DNA from: Periconia sp. R9002
Taxonomy: Eukaryota > Ascomycota > Dothideomycetes > Pleosporales > Periconiaceae
DNA: 64,000 nt
Direction: 5' to 3'
Assembly (NCBI GenBank): GCA_023627715.1
Contig: JAMAHW010000013.1
Span: 1 to 64,000 of the forward strand
This document shows, in pieces, positions 34,211 through 46,562 of the stretch (the stretch's first letter is position 1; each line of letters begins with the position of its first letter). A model generated the notes under the pieces. The model was not told the origin of the DNA. It worked only from the letters and a program-made list of their open reading frames with translations, and made no database searches. The position numbers and the translations under genes are program-made.

Positions 34211-35064
34211 AGCAGAGAATTGGACGTCCGACGTGAGGAGGACGTACTTACTCTGGTTCCGATGAAGAATAGCATTAGGTCCAAGTGTATCACGAGTAGC
34301 TGTATGCCAAGGCGCTAACACATCGCTTTCGGAAAAATGCAAAAGCCGACGGTAGCTACCTAAGGAGGTACAGTACCTAAGTACCTAGGAGTGCTAGGTA
34401 CATAACTATGTAGACGTTTGTTTGTTTTATAAATACGTACCGCATCGGTCCTCTCCAATTTTCCTAGTCACCCATGCCGCAATATTGACCAGGCCACCTG
34501 CCGCTTCCATGAGTAATCGACGATTCTTTCCCCTAATCAACAACCTCTCGTATGAGGCCGTTGCAAATATTGATTGATCCCTCATATGTTCAGCTACTCC
34601 GCTGCCAGAATGTCCATCCTACTCCTACACTGTACACCGTAATCTCGCCAAAATCCTACACGAAAGACAAAATCAGCCGCCTTAGCCCTCGCATAATTGC
34701 CATCCAATGAAGTACCGTTCGACGCCTCCCATTTGGGCAACGTGCTGCGAGGCAACGACTCTCCGTGCTTCAGCCTTGTGCACCCCAGTTGCATCTCGTA
34801 CTTAACCCTTGCGAACAGTACATGTCCTCCTCATACAAAGTGCATCTAGCCATTCTGGCTAACGTTGGTTCACGACCCTGGTACCCAAAGCTGCAGGCCG
34901 GCAAATGCAAGGGATTTGGGGTCCCAGATACCTGCAGATGTTGAAGTTATTAAGACGTGATTCCTGAACCTTGCACACTTCTGATTCCTTCCCTCGACCT
35001 CGTATCTTCTAAAATTCTCATAATCACCTAATACGTTTTTATCAACGTCGCATACGACATTACA
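34211..35064. promoter_or_regulatory. Divergent intergenic region, MSS51-like and CFEM-like genes
   Basis: 854 bp between head-to-head genes. A likely 5'-UTR intron donor of the MSS51-like gene is near 34,253. Clustered ACCTA/TAGGT words occur at 34,355-34,405, including TACCTAAGTACCTAGG. No gene is seen. Confidence 0.5.
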
Positions 35065-35997
35065 ATGCTGCGTTTGTGTGGCTACAAGTTTGCATGTATG
35101 CTTTTAAGCTCCATTAGCCTCACAAACTGGGTAGATGCATCCGGCCCAACGCCCATCTTTATAAATCAGGTCCCAGCGTATTCTGCACTTTCAGAATGCG
35201 CCGAAGGGGCGCTCAGCCAGATTGTGCGGAACATGGTGTATGGATGCGGAGACGGTTCCGTGACGACCTCGTTCGATTGTTTCTGCATCAGTAGCAGCTC
35301 GCATTTTGCACATGAGATTAACACCCGTGTTGTCGATGCGTGTTTGGACGAGCCAGGAAATGGTCAAAATGCAAGCGCGGTTGAGGTTTTTGGACAGTAC
35401 TGCCAGCTGTCCACGAGGAAGAGCTCGCTATCAACCTGTCAGTATGAACAATAGTAAATTTCAATATCAAGCTCACCGGAATCAGCAAGATTGTCACACG
35501 AAGTGCCGATCTCTACGGTGCCTCCTATGTCTTCAGTTTTCACGCCCACATCTTCTCTGCCATTTGCGTCGCCTGCACCAGGACCCGCAACACCCTCCAT
35601 GACTCCACCACCATCGCCACCACGAACAACAGCATCAAATGATACGCAAAGACATAATAAAAAGGAGGCTCCCGTGATTGCCATTGCAGTAGGGGTAGTC
35701 GTCCCCTTTGTCACACTATCTCTGGGGGTACTAGCATTTGTGCTCTACCGCCGCCGGAGACAAGGTGAAGGAGCCCCAGAGAAGCAAGATTTTCCAGAAC
35801 TTTCAACCGAGGGTCAGATAGTTGAAGTAGATGACCATAAGGAGCAACAAGCGATCCGAATTTATGCGAGCAGGGTGCCTCTTATTGAGATAGGTGGAGC
35901 CGAGATAAAGGCTGAGCTTGGATCGCCAACTTCAAAATCGGGTGTGCCTTTGGAGACTTATAACGAGTGCATGGGTTGCCCGAGGGGTAGGTCGTGA
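35065..35997 (+). CDS. CFEM-like single-pass membrane protein
   Basis: Two exons, 35065..35437 and 35486..35997 (48-bp intron GTCAGT...CAG), 294 aa. A signal peptide (about 1-25) precedes a Cys-containing ectodomain with Cys at about 45, 61, 72, 74, 93 and 113. The spacing, with a CFC-type pair, recalls the CFEM domain, which normally has eight Cys, so this copy is incomplete or divergent. A Pro/Ser/Thr-rich stalk (about 135-178), a transmembrane helix (about 187-212) and a basic stop-transfer RRRR follow, then an acidic cytoplasmic tail of about 75 residues. CFEM proteins act at the fungal surface in haem/iron uptake, adhesion or signalling. The stalk-TM-tail layout suggests a sensor- or receptor-like surface protein. 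No ligand can be inferred. Divergent to MSS51, convergent with CPY. Confidence 0.75.
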
Positions 35998-36487
35998 AAT
36001 TCAAAAAATTGCTGCTGTTGTGGTTTGCAAGCGTGTTGTTGGTTTCATACGTATTTATGTACGTATCAATGTAGAGTTCACCAAGGCTTTCACGCTTTAC
36101 TTGGCCAATCAATATTTGCATATCCTACGTCCAGGCAGACGACTCATAACTTAGTACTATCTGTTTCATCAGCCCAGCCTTGTCAACATGGCACTGTACT
36201 AAAAGGTGATAGAGGCAAACCTGGGAGATATCTATGAAATTATCGTAGTAAGACTACCTAGTACGTATGTAGAAACTGAAAACGAAAAGACTGATCATAG
36301 TCAACATTGCACGATATTATGATTTCATACGTGCTAACAACGTTGAAGCTGGTGTTGGTATCATACACTTTACTGGAAGCATTTCTAACAGCAACTACAC
36401 TCTGGATATAGCAACCAATCCAATAACGGCAATCTGGTTCCTTTCTGTCAAAAACAACTGATCGCCAGCCAAAATTGATACATTCAT

Positions 36488-38174
36488 CTATGCCCAAAAT
36501 TCGCCAGCCAACCACCTGTTGAGCATATCGGCTGACGCTTCAGGCTGATCGTATGGCACCATATGGCCGCCGGCGTGTAGCTTCAAGAAAGTGAAGTTAC
36601 CGCTCGACTTGACCTCACCAATCTTCTTGCCATCACCACCAAGCAGGAGATCCTTCATCTGAGCTTTGGCATACGCCTTCTGGCCGGGCCACTCAAGTGC
36701 TTCCGTCCAAGCCTTGTTGCCAAGCCAGTTGCAGATGTAGTCAGCGTCGCCTGCATAAATAAGCACGGGGATCTGCTCGAGAATACCGGGGACAACGCGG
36801 TGGTAGGGCTTCATCCAATCACCCTGGAGCAAGAAGTTGCGGTTGATGTCAAAATTGCAGCTGTCATAGGAATTGACTTCAGCACCGACAGCCTTCATGA
36901 CCTCCTTCTTATTGAGATAAGAGCTGATCCAATCAAGCTCGTCATAGCAGAGTTGGTTGTCACCGCAAGGACGACGGACATCATAGACATTTTGGCCGGT
37001 GCGCTGGTACGGGCCAATCATGGCATTGTTGCAGTAAATGGACGCTGGTACACAGGACCAGACGGATTCCGAGTTGTAGCAATTTTCGATAAGACTAGCG
37101 CAGCGTGGGTAGGCATTGTCCATGGAGGCACATGAGCTCTCGTCAAGGACGGCAGGCCAGCCACCCTCGCCACAGGCCATGGGACGGTAGTATTCGTATT
37201 GAGTAAGACCATCAGTTAGGCCGTTACCAATAAGAACCGACTGAAGGTTGATATTGCGCTTCTTGTGGGACAGAATCTCGGAGGCGAAGACCGGGATGTA
37301 GTGACCAGCGTAGGATTCCCCAGAAATGTGAAAGCTCTGCTTGGAGTATTCAGGGAACTGCTTGAAGAAAAGAGTGAGCAGGGCATAAATATCTTTGCCT
37401 GCAGCCACCGTGTTGCTGACTGATCCACTACTGTACGAATAGCCAACATTCACGGGCTGGTCGATGAAAATGACCGAAGCATTCGAGTTCCAGGAAAAGT
37501 CATTGTATTTGACCTTGCCATCCTTGGTGATGGAAGCAGGGCCAAGTTCCATAAACAACCCCGTCAATGATGAGCAGCCTGGACCGCCATTAAGCCAAAG
37601 TACCACGGGATCGTTCTCGGGATCGTTGCGAGATTCGAAGAACCCTTAGAGCGAGTCAGCTTGTGTGGCGAGATGGACAGTCAAATAGGTACTCACAATA
37701 AAACAAATGCTTATCCTCGTCTTCATCATCGAGGTAGCCGCTATACTGTTTGACCTTGTCAATGCCCAGAGAGCTCGGGTCGACCGCCTTGACCCTCAAA
37801 TTGTAATTCTCGAGCTTGCCATCTATCTCGCGTTCCTGTTCACCCCGTGCGTTTTCCACCCAGACACTCTGTATATCGGCGCCCTTGACCACGTGGTCCC
37901 ACTCGTGGTCAGGTCTACGTGTGTGGGGCTTTGGTGAGGAAAAGAAGGATGCTTTGTCAAATGACTCTGGGAACATGAGTGCTACCTCATCCCAGATCCG
38001 ACGGGCCTCGCCAGAGAGAGACTTGAGGGATTCCTCGAGGTTGTGGAGCGGCTTGGTCCAAGCTTCTGAGTTTGTGATTTCCTGGAGTTGTTCGGGCAGT
38101 TTAAAGACTTGCTGCTGGGGAGCAACAGCGGCCGTGGCGGCTCCAACCAGGAGGGCGGAGGTAGCGACCTTCAT
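36488..38174 (-). CDS. Vacuolar serine carboxypeptidase Y
   Basis: Exons 38174..37697 and 37644..36488 (52-bp intron), 544 aa, the usual length for fungal CPY (PRC1/cpyA). The start ATG at 38,174 opens a signal peptide, [17 protein letters not shown] propeptide of about 120 residues follows. The mature enzyme carries [13 protein letters not shown] (oxyanion region), [11 protein letters not shown] with nucleophile Ser about 270, [14 protein letters not shown] with the catalytic Asp, and [13 protein letters not shown] with the catalytic His. It removes C-terminal residues from peptides in the vacuole and matures other hydrolases. The 753 bp to the divergent SDO1 gene should contain both promoters. 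Family assignment is certain; the vacuolar type is judged from the propeptide and the close match to CPY motifs. Confidence 0.95.
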
Positions 38175-38927
38175 AATGGGAGACAAGGGCGAGAGCTTCC
38201 GGACCACAAGTAGGCAGGCGGCTTTGTTGAGTTGATGCTATGGGGTCAAAGAAAGGCAGCACGGGTAGAGCGGGTGATGAGAAGAGGATGGACGATTGAG
38301 AAAGAGACAGAGACAGATACGAAGGGAATGGAATCGAGGATGTGAGAAGCTGACCAAGTGATGGGCAGATGGGATGGGGGCTGGGGGAGCTATCTACCTA
38401 GCTAGGCAACGAATGACATGACGTGGGGCTGGACCTTATCGGCTGGGGATCATCGTGCATCACGAGGCGTTTCAAGCGCGCACGGCCGGAACAGGTCAAG
38501 CGACGCGTCCTCCTGATGAGTTATCTTTATTGACGGCTATTTTATTTTCTCTACGAAGAAAAGGAAAAAGGAAATATGATATGATTTAGAAAACGGGATA
38601 TTCCCTAATGCTAGTGTAAGTATTTCACAATATTGATGCCCCTTATTGGATACATGGAGTGGCACGCTGACCTAATATACGTCTGCGGACCAGTAAGATA
38701 CCGTCCGCGATAAGTCTAGCGCCAAACCGAGCAGGTTGGTTGTATGAATCATCCTGAGTGGGCTTCCCCGCCAAAACTTTATAGGCTCAACTTTGCGATT
38801 TTACGCTGCGACCAATTCTCCAGACGTGCAACAGACAGACCTTCAGCCGTGACCCAGAAAAGGGAAGCCATCTCGACGAGACTACTGCTACGCACAACCA
38901 TCAAAGTCATTTTGACAAACAGCCAAC
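38175..38927. promoter_or_regulatory. Divergent promoter region CPY/SDO1
   Basis: 753 bp between head-to-head housekeeping genes. A purine-rich stretch on the CPY leader side (38,270-38,350) and an AT-rich middle (38,520-38,590) are seen. No specific site was assigned. Confidence 0.5.
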
Positions 38928-39893
38928 ATGCCCGTCGGCATCAACCAACCCTCCAACCAGATCAAACTCACCAACCTTGCCATGGTGCGAATAAAAAAAG
39001 GTGAGGCGTCCGCTTTACCTCAAATCTGATGAAGTAGTAGTATACTAATCAAATTAGGCAAAAAACGCTTCGAAGTACCCTGCTACAAGAACAAGATCCT
39101 CGATTACCGGAACAAAATCGATACCGAACTCGACAACATCCTTCAGATTCACAATGTTTTCGTAAACGTTAACAAGGGCCAGACTGCCTCCAAGGCCGAC
39201 CTGGAAAAAATATGGCCAGGGAAACAACGTGATGACATTATTCGGGATATACTAGAAAATGGTGAGATCCAAACGGGCGAAAAGGAGCGTGGCGCAGAGC
39301 TGGAGCGCACCAAAAACGAAGTCATCGACATCGTCGCCTCCAAGCTCGTCGACCCCAAGACAAAACGAGTATACACGGCAGGTATGATCGAAAAGGCATT
39401 GAACCAGTTGAGTTCTCAAGCAGCCGCACAACCGCAACACAAGCCGAATCCCGCCGATACTGCAACCGATGCCGACAAGCCAAAGGACCTGCCCAGGTGG
39501 GCCGGCGTAAGACCCGGCAAGGATGCGAAGACGCAGGCTCTTTTTGCCATGAAAGCTCTCATCGCACATCAGCCTATACCCGTGGCAAGAATGCAGATGA
39601 AGCTCCGAATCACATGCCCAACCTCTGTCTTGAAACAAACCGTCAAATCACCGCCCAAACCCTCACAAGCCGAGGATACAAACGGTACGGACAAGGGCCC
39701 CGGCAACGTCAAGGAGACTTTGCTAGGTTTCATCGAGACTGTTCAGAGCCAAGAGATCGAGGGGTCAGAGTGGGAGGCAGTGGGGCTTGTTGAGCCAGGA
39801 ACGTTCAAGATGCTCAATGAATTCATTGAAAGTCAAACAAAAGGTCGTGGGAACGTCGAAGTCTTGGACATGGCTGTTGGTGCCGATGTATGA
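38928..39893 (+). CDS. SDO1: Ribosome maturation protein SDO1 (SBDS family)
   Basis: Exons 38928..39000 and 39058..39893 (57-bp intron GTGAGG...TTAG), 302 aa. The N-terminus MPVGINQPSNQIKLTN and the following KKGKKRFEVPCYKNKILDYR are hallmark SBDS residues, then LQIHNVFVNVNKGQ and a central helical domain (residues about 105-185). The C-terminal ferredoxin-like domain follows a low-complexity insert (about 145-180). SDO1/SBDS works with the GTPase EFL1 to release Tif6/eIF6 from late 60S pre-subunits in the cytoplasm. The first exon codes only 24 residues. Divergent from CPY. Confidence 0.95.
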
Positions 39894-41198
39894 GGGAGCA
39901 TGCGACCAACATTATGGCTGACCACTTTTCCACCATCGATGAAATGGTAATCAGATCCTTTACGAGTTGAAAGACCTCAAGGATCTCATGTATGCGCACC
40001 ACCTGGTGAGTCCGACTTGTTCATGCTCAGTAGCGACCCTATGTCCTTCACAAGTCCGCGCTACCCGCAATACTCTTTATGAGCCCGCGATTTCGTGGGT
40101 GACAGCATGTGCTTTGTTAGTACCAGAACTCCAGCACGGCAGACTTCACCCAGGATTATTCCTAAATTGCTGCAGTCCGATTTAGACATGCCTTGCGATC
40201 AGTGCAAAGGGCTAGCAGCAGAACCCACAACAAAGCATCCTAGTCACACACGTATTGAATGAAATCTAGAGTATAGCTCCAATCACGTCTGTCTATCCTA
40301 CCTAACATTTTTCTGCCATTACCTTGCATTTGCCATCCATTGTGCCCTCCTGTGCCGACACTTGTCGTACTAGTTCAGTTTGACTGGTACCACGACATCC
40401 TTCCCTATGCCCCGTCGCCAGTAGATGCCGTGTAGGATGCGCAGTTGGCGAGTTCTGGGGGACTGGTTGCCAACCACTCATAGCCTGACATGTGTAGCTA
40501 AGCTCTAAGCTGCAGGAAGTTGCAAATCTGCCGTCGAGTTCGGAAACCCACATGTTTTCCATACTACCTCATGAGATTTGCGTGTAACTCAATCATTCAA
40601 TCTATCGAATTTGCTTTAACACTGACTTGCCCTTTTGGGACGGCAGAGTGTATCAAAGTATTCAGCGTGATCGTCGTCGGTATCTATCCATGGGAAAGAG
40701 GTGTTTCATTTCATAAATCATTAGGGTGCAGCAACTCCTTTGCTGCGCCTTTTCCATGATCAAGTATGCTATTCGTTATGTCGTGTAAGATCGTTCACAA
40801 AAATGCAAATCATACGCATCGGAAAATGCCAGACAAAAAAAAACAGGAAAATCGCGCGATACCTAGAAAAATTTGTGATAAGAAAGCAAAATACGAAGAT
40901 GAAACGAGACAATGACAAGAAAGCTCGAGGCTGAAAGGAATCAATAGTGACAATAGTGGCAATAACATCAGGAAAGATTTGGTGTCAGATCGAATCGGGA
41001 TTAAAAGGGTGCGTGTGATACTGATCAGCGTATCGAGGCTCTGGCAGTGCCTCTTGGCATTGGTTGAAAACGAGCTGCTTCGGGCAGATATCACTCCACC
41101 ACGAGCTTGAAGCCAGTTTGCATGTCCATTTCTTCACCCTCCAACTCTGATCAGAATGATTATTCGGTCTGGTCTGGCTCGAATGACTCGCACAAATC
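39894..41198. other. Intergenic region, SDO1 to hypothetical gene
   Basis: 1.3 kb between convergent genes. Short ORFs on both strands (up to 94 codons) have no motifs. An A-rich purine stretch covers 40,830-40,930. No gene is called. Confidence 0.55.
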
Positions 41199-41900
41199 TT
41201 AATCCCACCATCGCCTCCCCACTCTCCCGTTTCCACTCAAGATTCCCAAGACCTCTGAACTGCAGGTGTGAAAACCCCACATTCTCATCACCGTTTCCGC
41301 GATGACCGTCCACTCGAAACCGCGGATATCATATAGATCTAAGACGACTCGTACAAGCCAAGGATCGTACATGGGAACGCTGGTATCTTGATACATGGAA
41401 AGCGCGGTAGTGAAAACTCCAGAGGACGGTGATGATTTGCGAGGAGGCATTGTTTTGATACTGGGAGCACTGATGCTTGGTGAGCGTAATCGAGAAGCTT
41501 GTCGCATGGATTCGATCTGTGGAGACGAGCACGTCGAGGGAAAGGCCGGTGATCCGGTGGAAAAGAGATTGTACTGATTTTCCCCTGTACGTCCTTCTTC
41601 CGTTGGCGAACATGAAGCAGAAGAATCAGCGCTTGATGTCGCGTCGGACATGAACGAATCTTCACTGAGTTTGGTTCGCAGCGTCACTTGGGTTCTATCT
41701 CTTATAGCGTGCTCGGCAGCTTGCAACGCATCATACTTTGGCAAAAAATTGACGATAGAGCCTGTAGATTTGGAGAACGGGCTGTCTTCGATGGGCGTGA
41801 TAGATATCCTCGAGGTCGGGGAATCGAATGATTGGGAGCGATGGATCCGGATCTTGGGCGAGGGTGTTCGTGGAGGTGGTGGGAGACTGGCAGCCGCCAT
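41199..41900 (-). CDS. Ser/Pro-rich hypothetical protein
   Basis: One exon, 233 aa. The N-terminal half is low-complexity Ser/Pro/Thr-rich with SP and TP sites (PPPPRTPSP, SQSFDSPTS), suggesting phosphorylation. The C-terminal 60 residues look folded (MYDPWLVRVVLDLYDIRGFEWTVI...). No known domain is recognised. The start ATG at 41,898-41,900 has a favourable context (GCCGCC upstream on the opposite reading). It lies between SDO1 and RPS18 among core genes and is probably real, because the frame is long and codon use is coding-like. Function unknown. Confidence 0.6.
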   Translation of the reverse strand: MAAASLPPPPRTPSPKIRIHRSQSFDSPTSRISITPIEDSPFSKSTGSIVNFLPKYDALQAAEHAIRDRTQVTLRTKLSEDSFMSDATSSADSSASCSPTEEGRTGENQYNLFSTGSPAFPSTCSSPQIESMRQASRLRSPSISAPSIKTMPPRKSSPSSGVFTTALSMYQDTSVPMYDPWLVRVVLDLYDIRGFEWTVIAETVMRMWGFHTCSSEVLGILSGNGRVGRRWWD

Positions 41901-43045
41901 GTCTTATGAATGGTGGGGGGAGGGAGGGCGACGGATCTTGACTGCTACCGGGCCGGCCTGTCAGAGTGTCTCGAGTCAACAAGGACGGGAAAGAATTTGG
42001 GGTTTGTTGTACACGGCAGGTGAAGATCTATATGCGGTGTGACGGCGGAAGCAACACCAGCGAGAAAAGAAAATAGGACAAGAAGGGAGAAAAGGCGGCC
42101 TAGCCGACTAGACCGACTCAACGACAAACTGGCAGAGACATAGTTTCCTTATATGATGCACAACAACTGCCCTTGCGCTGGTCCTGCATGACGAGTGCAA
42201 ATGAAAACTGCAGCCATGCCACGGATTCGTGGTGGTACAAGACCAGGAGGGGTAGGTGGAGGAGAGGGCCGCTATGCAGTGAGACCCGTTTATGATCCAT
42301 CGTACAGGACGCGGGGAAGGGGGTTGAACATGACTGGCTTCCGAGAGGAAAAACAATGGCTGCCGAGTGGAAGTAAGTGGTAAAGTTGTACAAAAGACCT
42401 CACAGTATAAGCTATCTATATGGTCAAGATACGTCGGCTTCAGACATTTAGAGGGCCGCCGTGCTGCGGCCACGCCGCTGCTATCATTCTTTCGACACAC
42501 AAGTAATGATGAAGGTTATGCAATACTCTCATCCCTTAATACATTGCGTACGGTCAGAAGACCTTCACAATCTGAGTTGTTCTCTCTCTGAACTAAGACC
42601 GGACGGGCAGGGGTGTGACGTGTATCGACCGCATATGCATGCGAGAGTGCAATTCGCCAATCGCAGTACCGTGCATGGCTTGTATCCGCCTAGGCTATCG
42701 CTGGCGGCTGCATTTGTGTTGTACCGAAACAAATGGATAGACTGATCCATGCTATGGCATGACAGGGGCTGCAGTTAGTATTTCAAATTGCGTGATTCAC
42801 TCACGAGCCCCAGTTACATAGGCAATCATCACTGAAGCGGCAGGTATGGAAGATTGGATCGGATTGTGATTTTTTGGTACAGGCTCTGTTGCCTAACCTT
42901 TGCTACACCTCTTCATGTCGTCCCAAATCGTGGAAAGAGCCCCATGAAGCATAAGCGTGAAAGCCAATGAATGCCCTTTAATAACTCCGTAGAAGTCATA
43001 CCCCACACCATAGAAGCCACAGCTGCCCAGCCAAAGCGAAATTCT
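41901..43045. other. Intergenic region, hypothetical gene to RPS18
   Basis: 1.1 kb downstream of RPS18 and upstream of the hypothetical gene. Overlapping ORFs of up to 130 codons on both strands lack motifs and look like chance frames. Nothing else is recognised. Confidence 0.5.
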
Positions 43046-44073
43046 TTATCCCTTCTTCTTGGACACACCAACGGTGCGACCACGGCGGCCAGTCGTCTTG
43101 GAGTGCTGGCCACGTACACGGAGACCCCAGTAGTGTCGAAGACCACGGTGAGCACGGATCTTCTTCAGGCGCTCAAGATCTTCACGGAGCTTGCTGTCGA
43201 CACCGTTTGCAAGGATTTGAGAGTTCTTGCCATCGACAATGTCACGCTGCCTGTTGAGGAACCAAGTGGGGATCTTGTCTATAGACGAATTAGTCCAGTT
43301 CGCAAAGGATGCAGTAGGGCGGCGCCATACACTCGAGGGGTTTCTGGAGAATGGTGACAATGCGTTCAAGCTCCTCAGAGGTGAGGTCACCTGCGCGCTT
43401 GCTCAGATCCACATCGGCCTTCTTGCAGACCAAGTTGGAGTAGCGGCGGCCGACACCCTTGATCTTGGTCATGGCATACATGACCTTTTGCTTTCCATCG
43501 ACGTTCGTGTTCAACAAACGGATGATGTACTGGAAGCTATTCTCGAGTCAGCAGGTTGTACCCACGAACCAGAAATGTGTATTATAATCCCAAATGTCAG
43601 AGCACGGAATATAGTGTGGTAGTCGCTGTTCCGAGCCTTGGATCATTTCCGGATAGCAGTTCTGCGACTTTTTTTGGAGGACCAATTCCTAACAAGTGTA
43701 CCACGCGCCACGCGCCATGCACAGTAAGTGGATGGTATCCTTCCGACTCAAAACCGTTTATCTGAGAATCTCAAAACTGCTATCCGGTAGATCATGTCCA
43801 ACACGCTTCGACTGGGACGGGCTCGAGGACGGATAGGGTTGTGCGTATGAATGGGGGTATGACAAGCGTTCGTAAATCCAGTCTGAATACGTACTTTGAC
43901 TTCTCTCCGGAGACGAGAGCTGCGATATTGTCAGTTTCCAAGTCTGTGTGCAGCCAATGAAATATATGACACCAAAGGTAGAGATATGCTGTGGCGGGGG
44001 ACAACCGGTACAAGAACATCGCAGTATGTGCATCGTAGTGAAGGGGAAAAACGCGGCTGGGATACTCACACAT
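43046..44073 (-). CDS. RPS18: 40S ribosomal protein S18 (uS13)
   Basis: Four coding exons: 44073..44070 (ATG T only), 43919..43895 (25 bp), 43536..43331 and 43278..43046, giving 155 aa. The spliced N-terminus reads [19 protein letters not shown]. Diagnostic runs are [58 protein letters not shown] and [15 protein letters not shown], ending [13 protein letters not shown]. It is a small-subunit head protein contacting the P-site region and the inter-subunit bridge. The three introns are 150, 358 and 52 bp. The split start codon exon is a known habit of fungal ribosomal protein genes. Intron 2 is long and holds a 13-bp inverted repeat (separate entry). Confidence 0.95.
43649..43787. repeat. 13-bp perfect inverted repeat inside RPS18 intron 2
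   Basis: CCGGATAGCAGTT at 43,649-43,661 is exactly complementary to AACTGCTATCCGG at 43,775-43,787. In the pre-mRNA the two can pair and loop out about 113 nt within the 358-nt intron. It could be part of an intronic structure for splicing control or a non-coding RNA stem. No clear C/D or H/ACA boxes were found. Confidence 0.6.
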
Positions 44074-46562
44074 GATGGCGGCTTGTCGATGCTCGTCGGT
44101 GGTGTTGTCGAAAGGGCTTTCTCTAGCGAAGTCGAAAGATTGATGCTGTGAGGATTTTGGACGCGGTTTGTGCGTCTTGGCAATTTGATTACATAATATT
44201 AGATGTCCAATCGAGGACTAGCGTAAGTATGTACTTACTAAATACGACCTCACTAATCTCATTAGTCTTGAAAATGTTAGTCACTCTTCGTCTCAGGCTG
44301 CCTTCGTTCACTGCGACGACTACAGAACTCGACCGCTTCGCCCGATGCAGTGTCTGGGGTTTTTTCTTGTGTGCCTATCGAACGAAATTGAAATGAATTC
44401 AGCCTTACTTGATACGCTGCCTTTCGATCCAGGCTGCAATGCGCTCGAGGTCCAGACCGTTGCCCAATGACCTACCAACGCTCTATAGGTACCTCGACGA
44501 TCATAGGGCTTTTATATCTAACTTGACACTGTGCGGAGCCATGCACTACTGCGCCATAGCCTGCCGTGCACTGGGAGTGGAAGCTTGGTCTTCGGTTGCT
44601 TTGTAAGTGAAAGAACATCAGCCTAACCCATCTCGAACGATGTTAGAGTGAAGACCCACATGTCATACTCATGTGAAGACCTCAAACTTTAAACCTTCTC
44701 TTTCCAATCCCACTCTGTCTCTTCGCTTTACGCGCCGCGCAGTCCGTGGTGGCTACGATTCCTGGATGCCTGGAAGACTTCAGAGGCTGTGCATTCTAGT
44801 ATTGATATCAATTGATGCACTCATCACCGCATATCATGGAGGTTTGCTTGCTTGCAGTCCTCGATCTCATTTTTGCTTTTCTTTTTCAACAGAGAGCTAT
44901 ACTTCGAACCTGGTCACAACAAGTTCAATCCTTCTCAACAACCCGACAAAGCTTCGGCTGTGAACAGTGAGAAATATCCACTACTACCTCTAGCCTATTA
45001 TTGCGAAGAAGAAAACACTTTTTATTAGTCTCGTACACTACATGGAATTTGCTCAAATCGTAACCATCACCACAAATCAGCTGTTATATAAATCAAAATA
45101 TATAATAACCCGATCAATACCAGTCACTCAATGTGCGAACGTTACCAAAACATACGTCTTACAAATCGCAGTTTTTAAGGCAGCTCAACTTTATTTATAT
45201 TCAACTAGGATATGGAATTTGACCCTAAGCAGGTAAGCTTCATTTCACGCGTGAATCAATCTTTTGCGATTTGCACATCTATTGGAGCCCCGTGAACTCT
45301 TCCCAGTATCCCAGAAGCGTTTACCAACAGTTATTGAATGATCATTCACAGCGATCAAGTCATAGTGGTCTGAACCAGATTGCCTCATCAAACAATGACT
45401 TCGAAATTGATGTGATCTAGATTCAACAAGGACGTCGCCACAAGACACTATAGAACCGTGTTGTAGCATTAATACCAAGAGCAACAATACTCTGGAATGA
45501 TACATTCTTATATGTCATAGGTTCGTGTGTTGTTAGAGGAAACGGCTGGTTTAACAGCACTTGGGTGCACATGTGTACTACCGAGCGAGACTCTATACGT
45601 TCACTCACACCTATTACTTTTTGCTCCAGTTGAGTGAGCACAGAGGATGGACATAATCATGCATCACAAAAGAGTGGTACGCATGTGTGAAAGAGTCCCC
45701 TAAGAAATGGTTCTAAGTCATCCTCTCCAGTTTCTTCTCATAGAATAGCAAGCATCCCGAAATTTCCTCACGAGCACCTGGAGGAACATTAAGCCAGGAG
45801 CACGTAAATAGTAAATCTCTTAGGGTTGCAGAACTTCAACGGTCAATATTTAAGGTCTGTTCATAGGTGGAAGCAAAAAGAGTGCAGCTCGACAAATACA
45901 AGCTAATCTAGACATCCATGACTGTTTCTATCGCAATTCTCCTTGCATGCATTCTTTCGGGGGAAAAAAAATGCCGAAGCACTACCTAGGTATTGTGTAC
46001 GAATGGTTAATTATATGATCGAGTCAATTAAAACTTTGAACCGCTTACATATGTATACATGTGTACACAAATGTGACCAATCATATTTCCGCAACAATTG
46101 GGACGGTTCATCAGGTGAATAACTTAGTTGTACTAGGTCCTTGAGTAACTTGAACTGTAAACTGTAAGATAACTAATGTTGTGTACATACGTGCTAGGGT
46201 ACCTCAGTAAAACTACGTCATAATTTGCGGCCCGTGCTTACAGCACTACAAGATATAGACCGTTTTTAGCCGTCTTGCGACAGCAATCAACGTTGGTGTC
46301 GCAAACCACGATTACAAGTACATGGCCTCCCGTCCCTCGTCAATTTCTTATGAGGCGCGTATTCGTAAAGTCCGCAGGCCGAAATAAGACAGTGCTGTTC
46401 TGCAACGTTCTGCTCTTTATGACGAAGCGTTGATCTCCATCACGCAAGAATAACCACCACCACCGACATCACGATAGTCGTCCGACACCACAGCACACAA
46501 TATCACACGACATAGTTCTCTCTAATCGATATCGACACTACACACTACACACCCGCCTTCAC
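44074..46562. other. Intergenic region upstream of RPS18 and of the GNAT gene
   Basis: 2.5 kb between divergent genes. All ORFs are below 97 codons with no motif. Pyrimidine-rich stretches near 44,690-44,900 and a CACGACA/CACACGAC-rich leader at 46,470-46,560 precede the GNAT start. Nothing else is identified. Confidence 0.55.

Noticed and set aside
34355..34405. Repeated ACCTA/TAGGT words as an operator
   Set aside because: Similar words occur at several unrelated intergenic sites (for example 51,080), so they look like general low-complexity promoter sequence.
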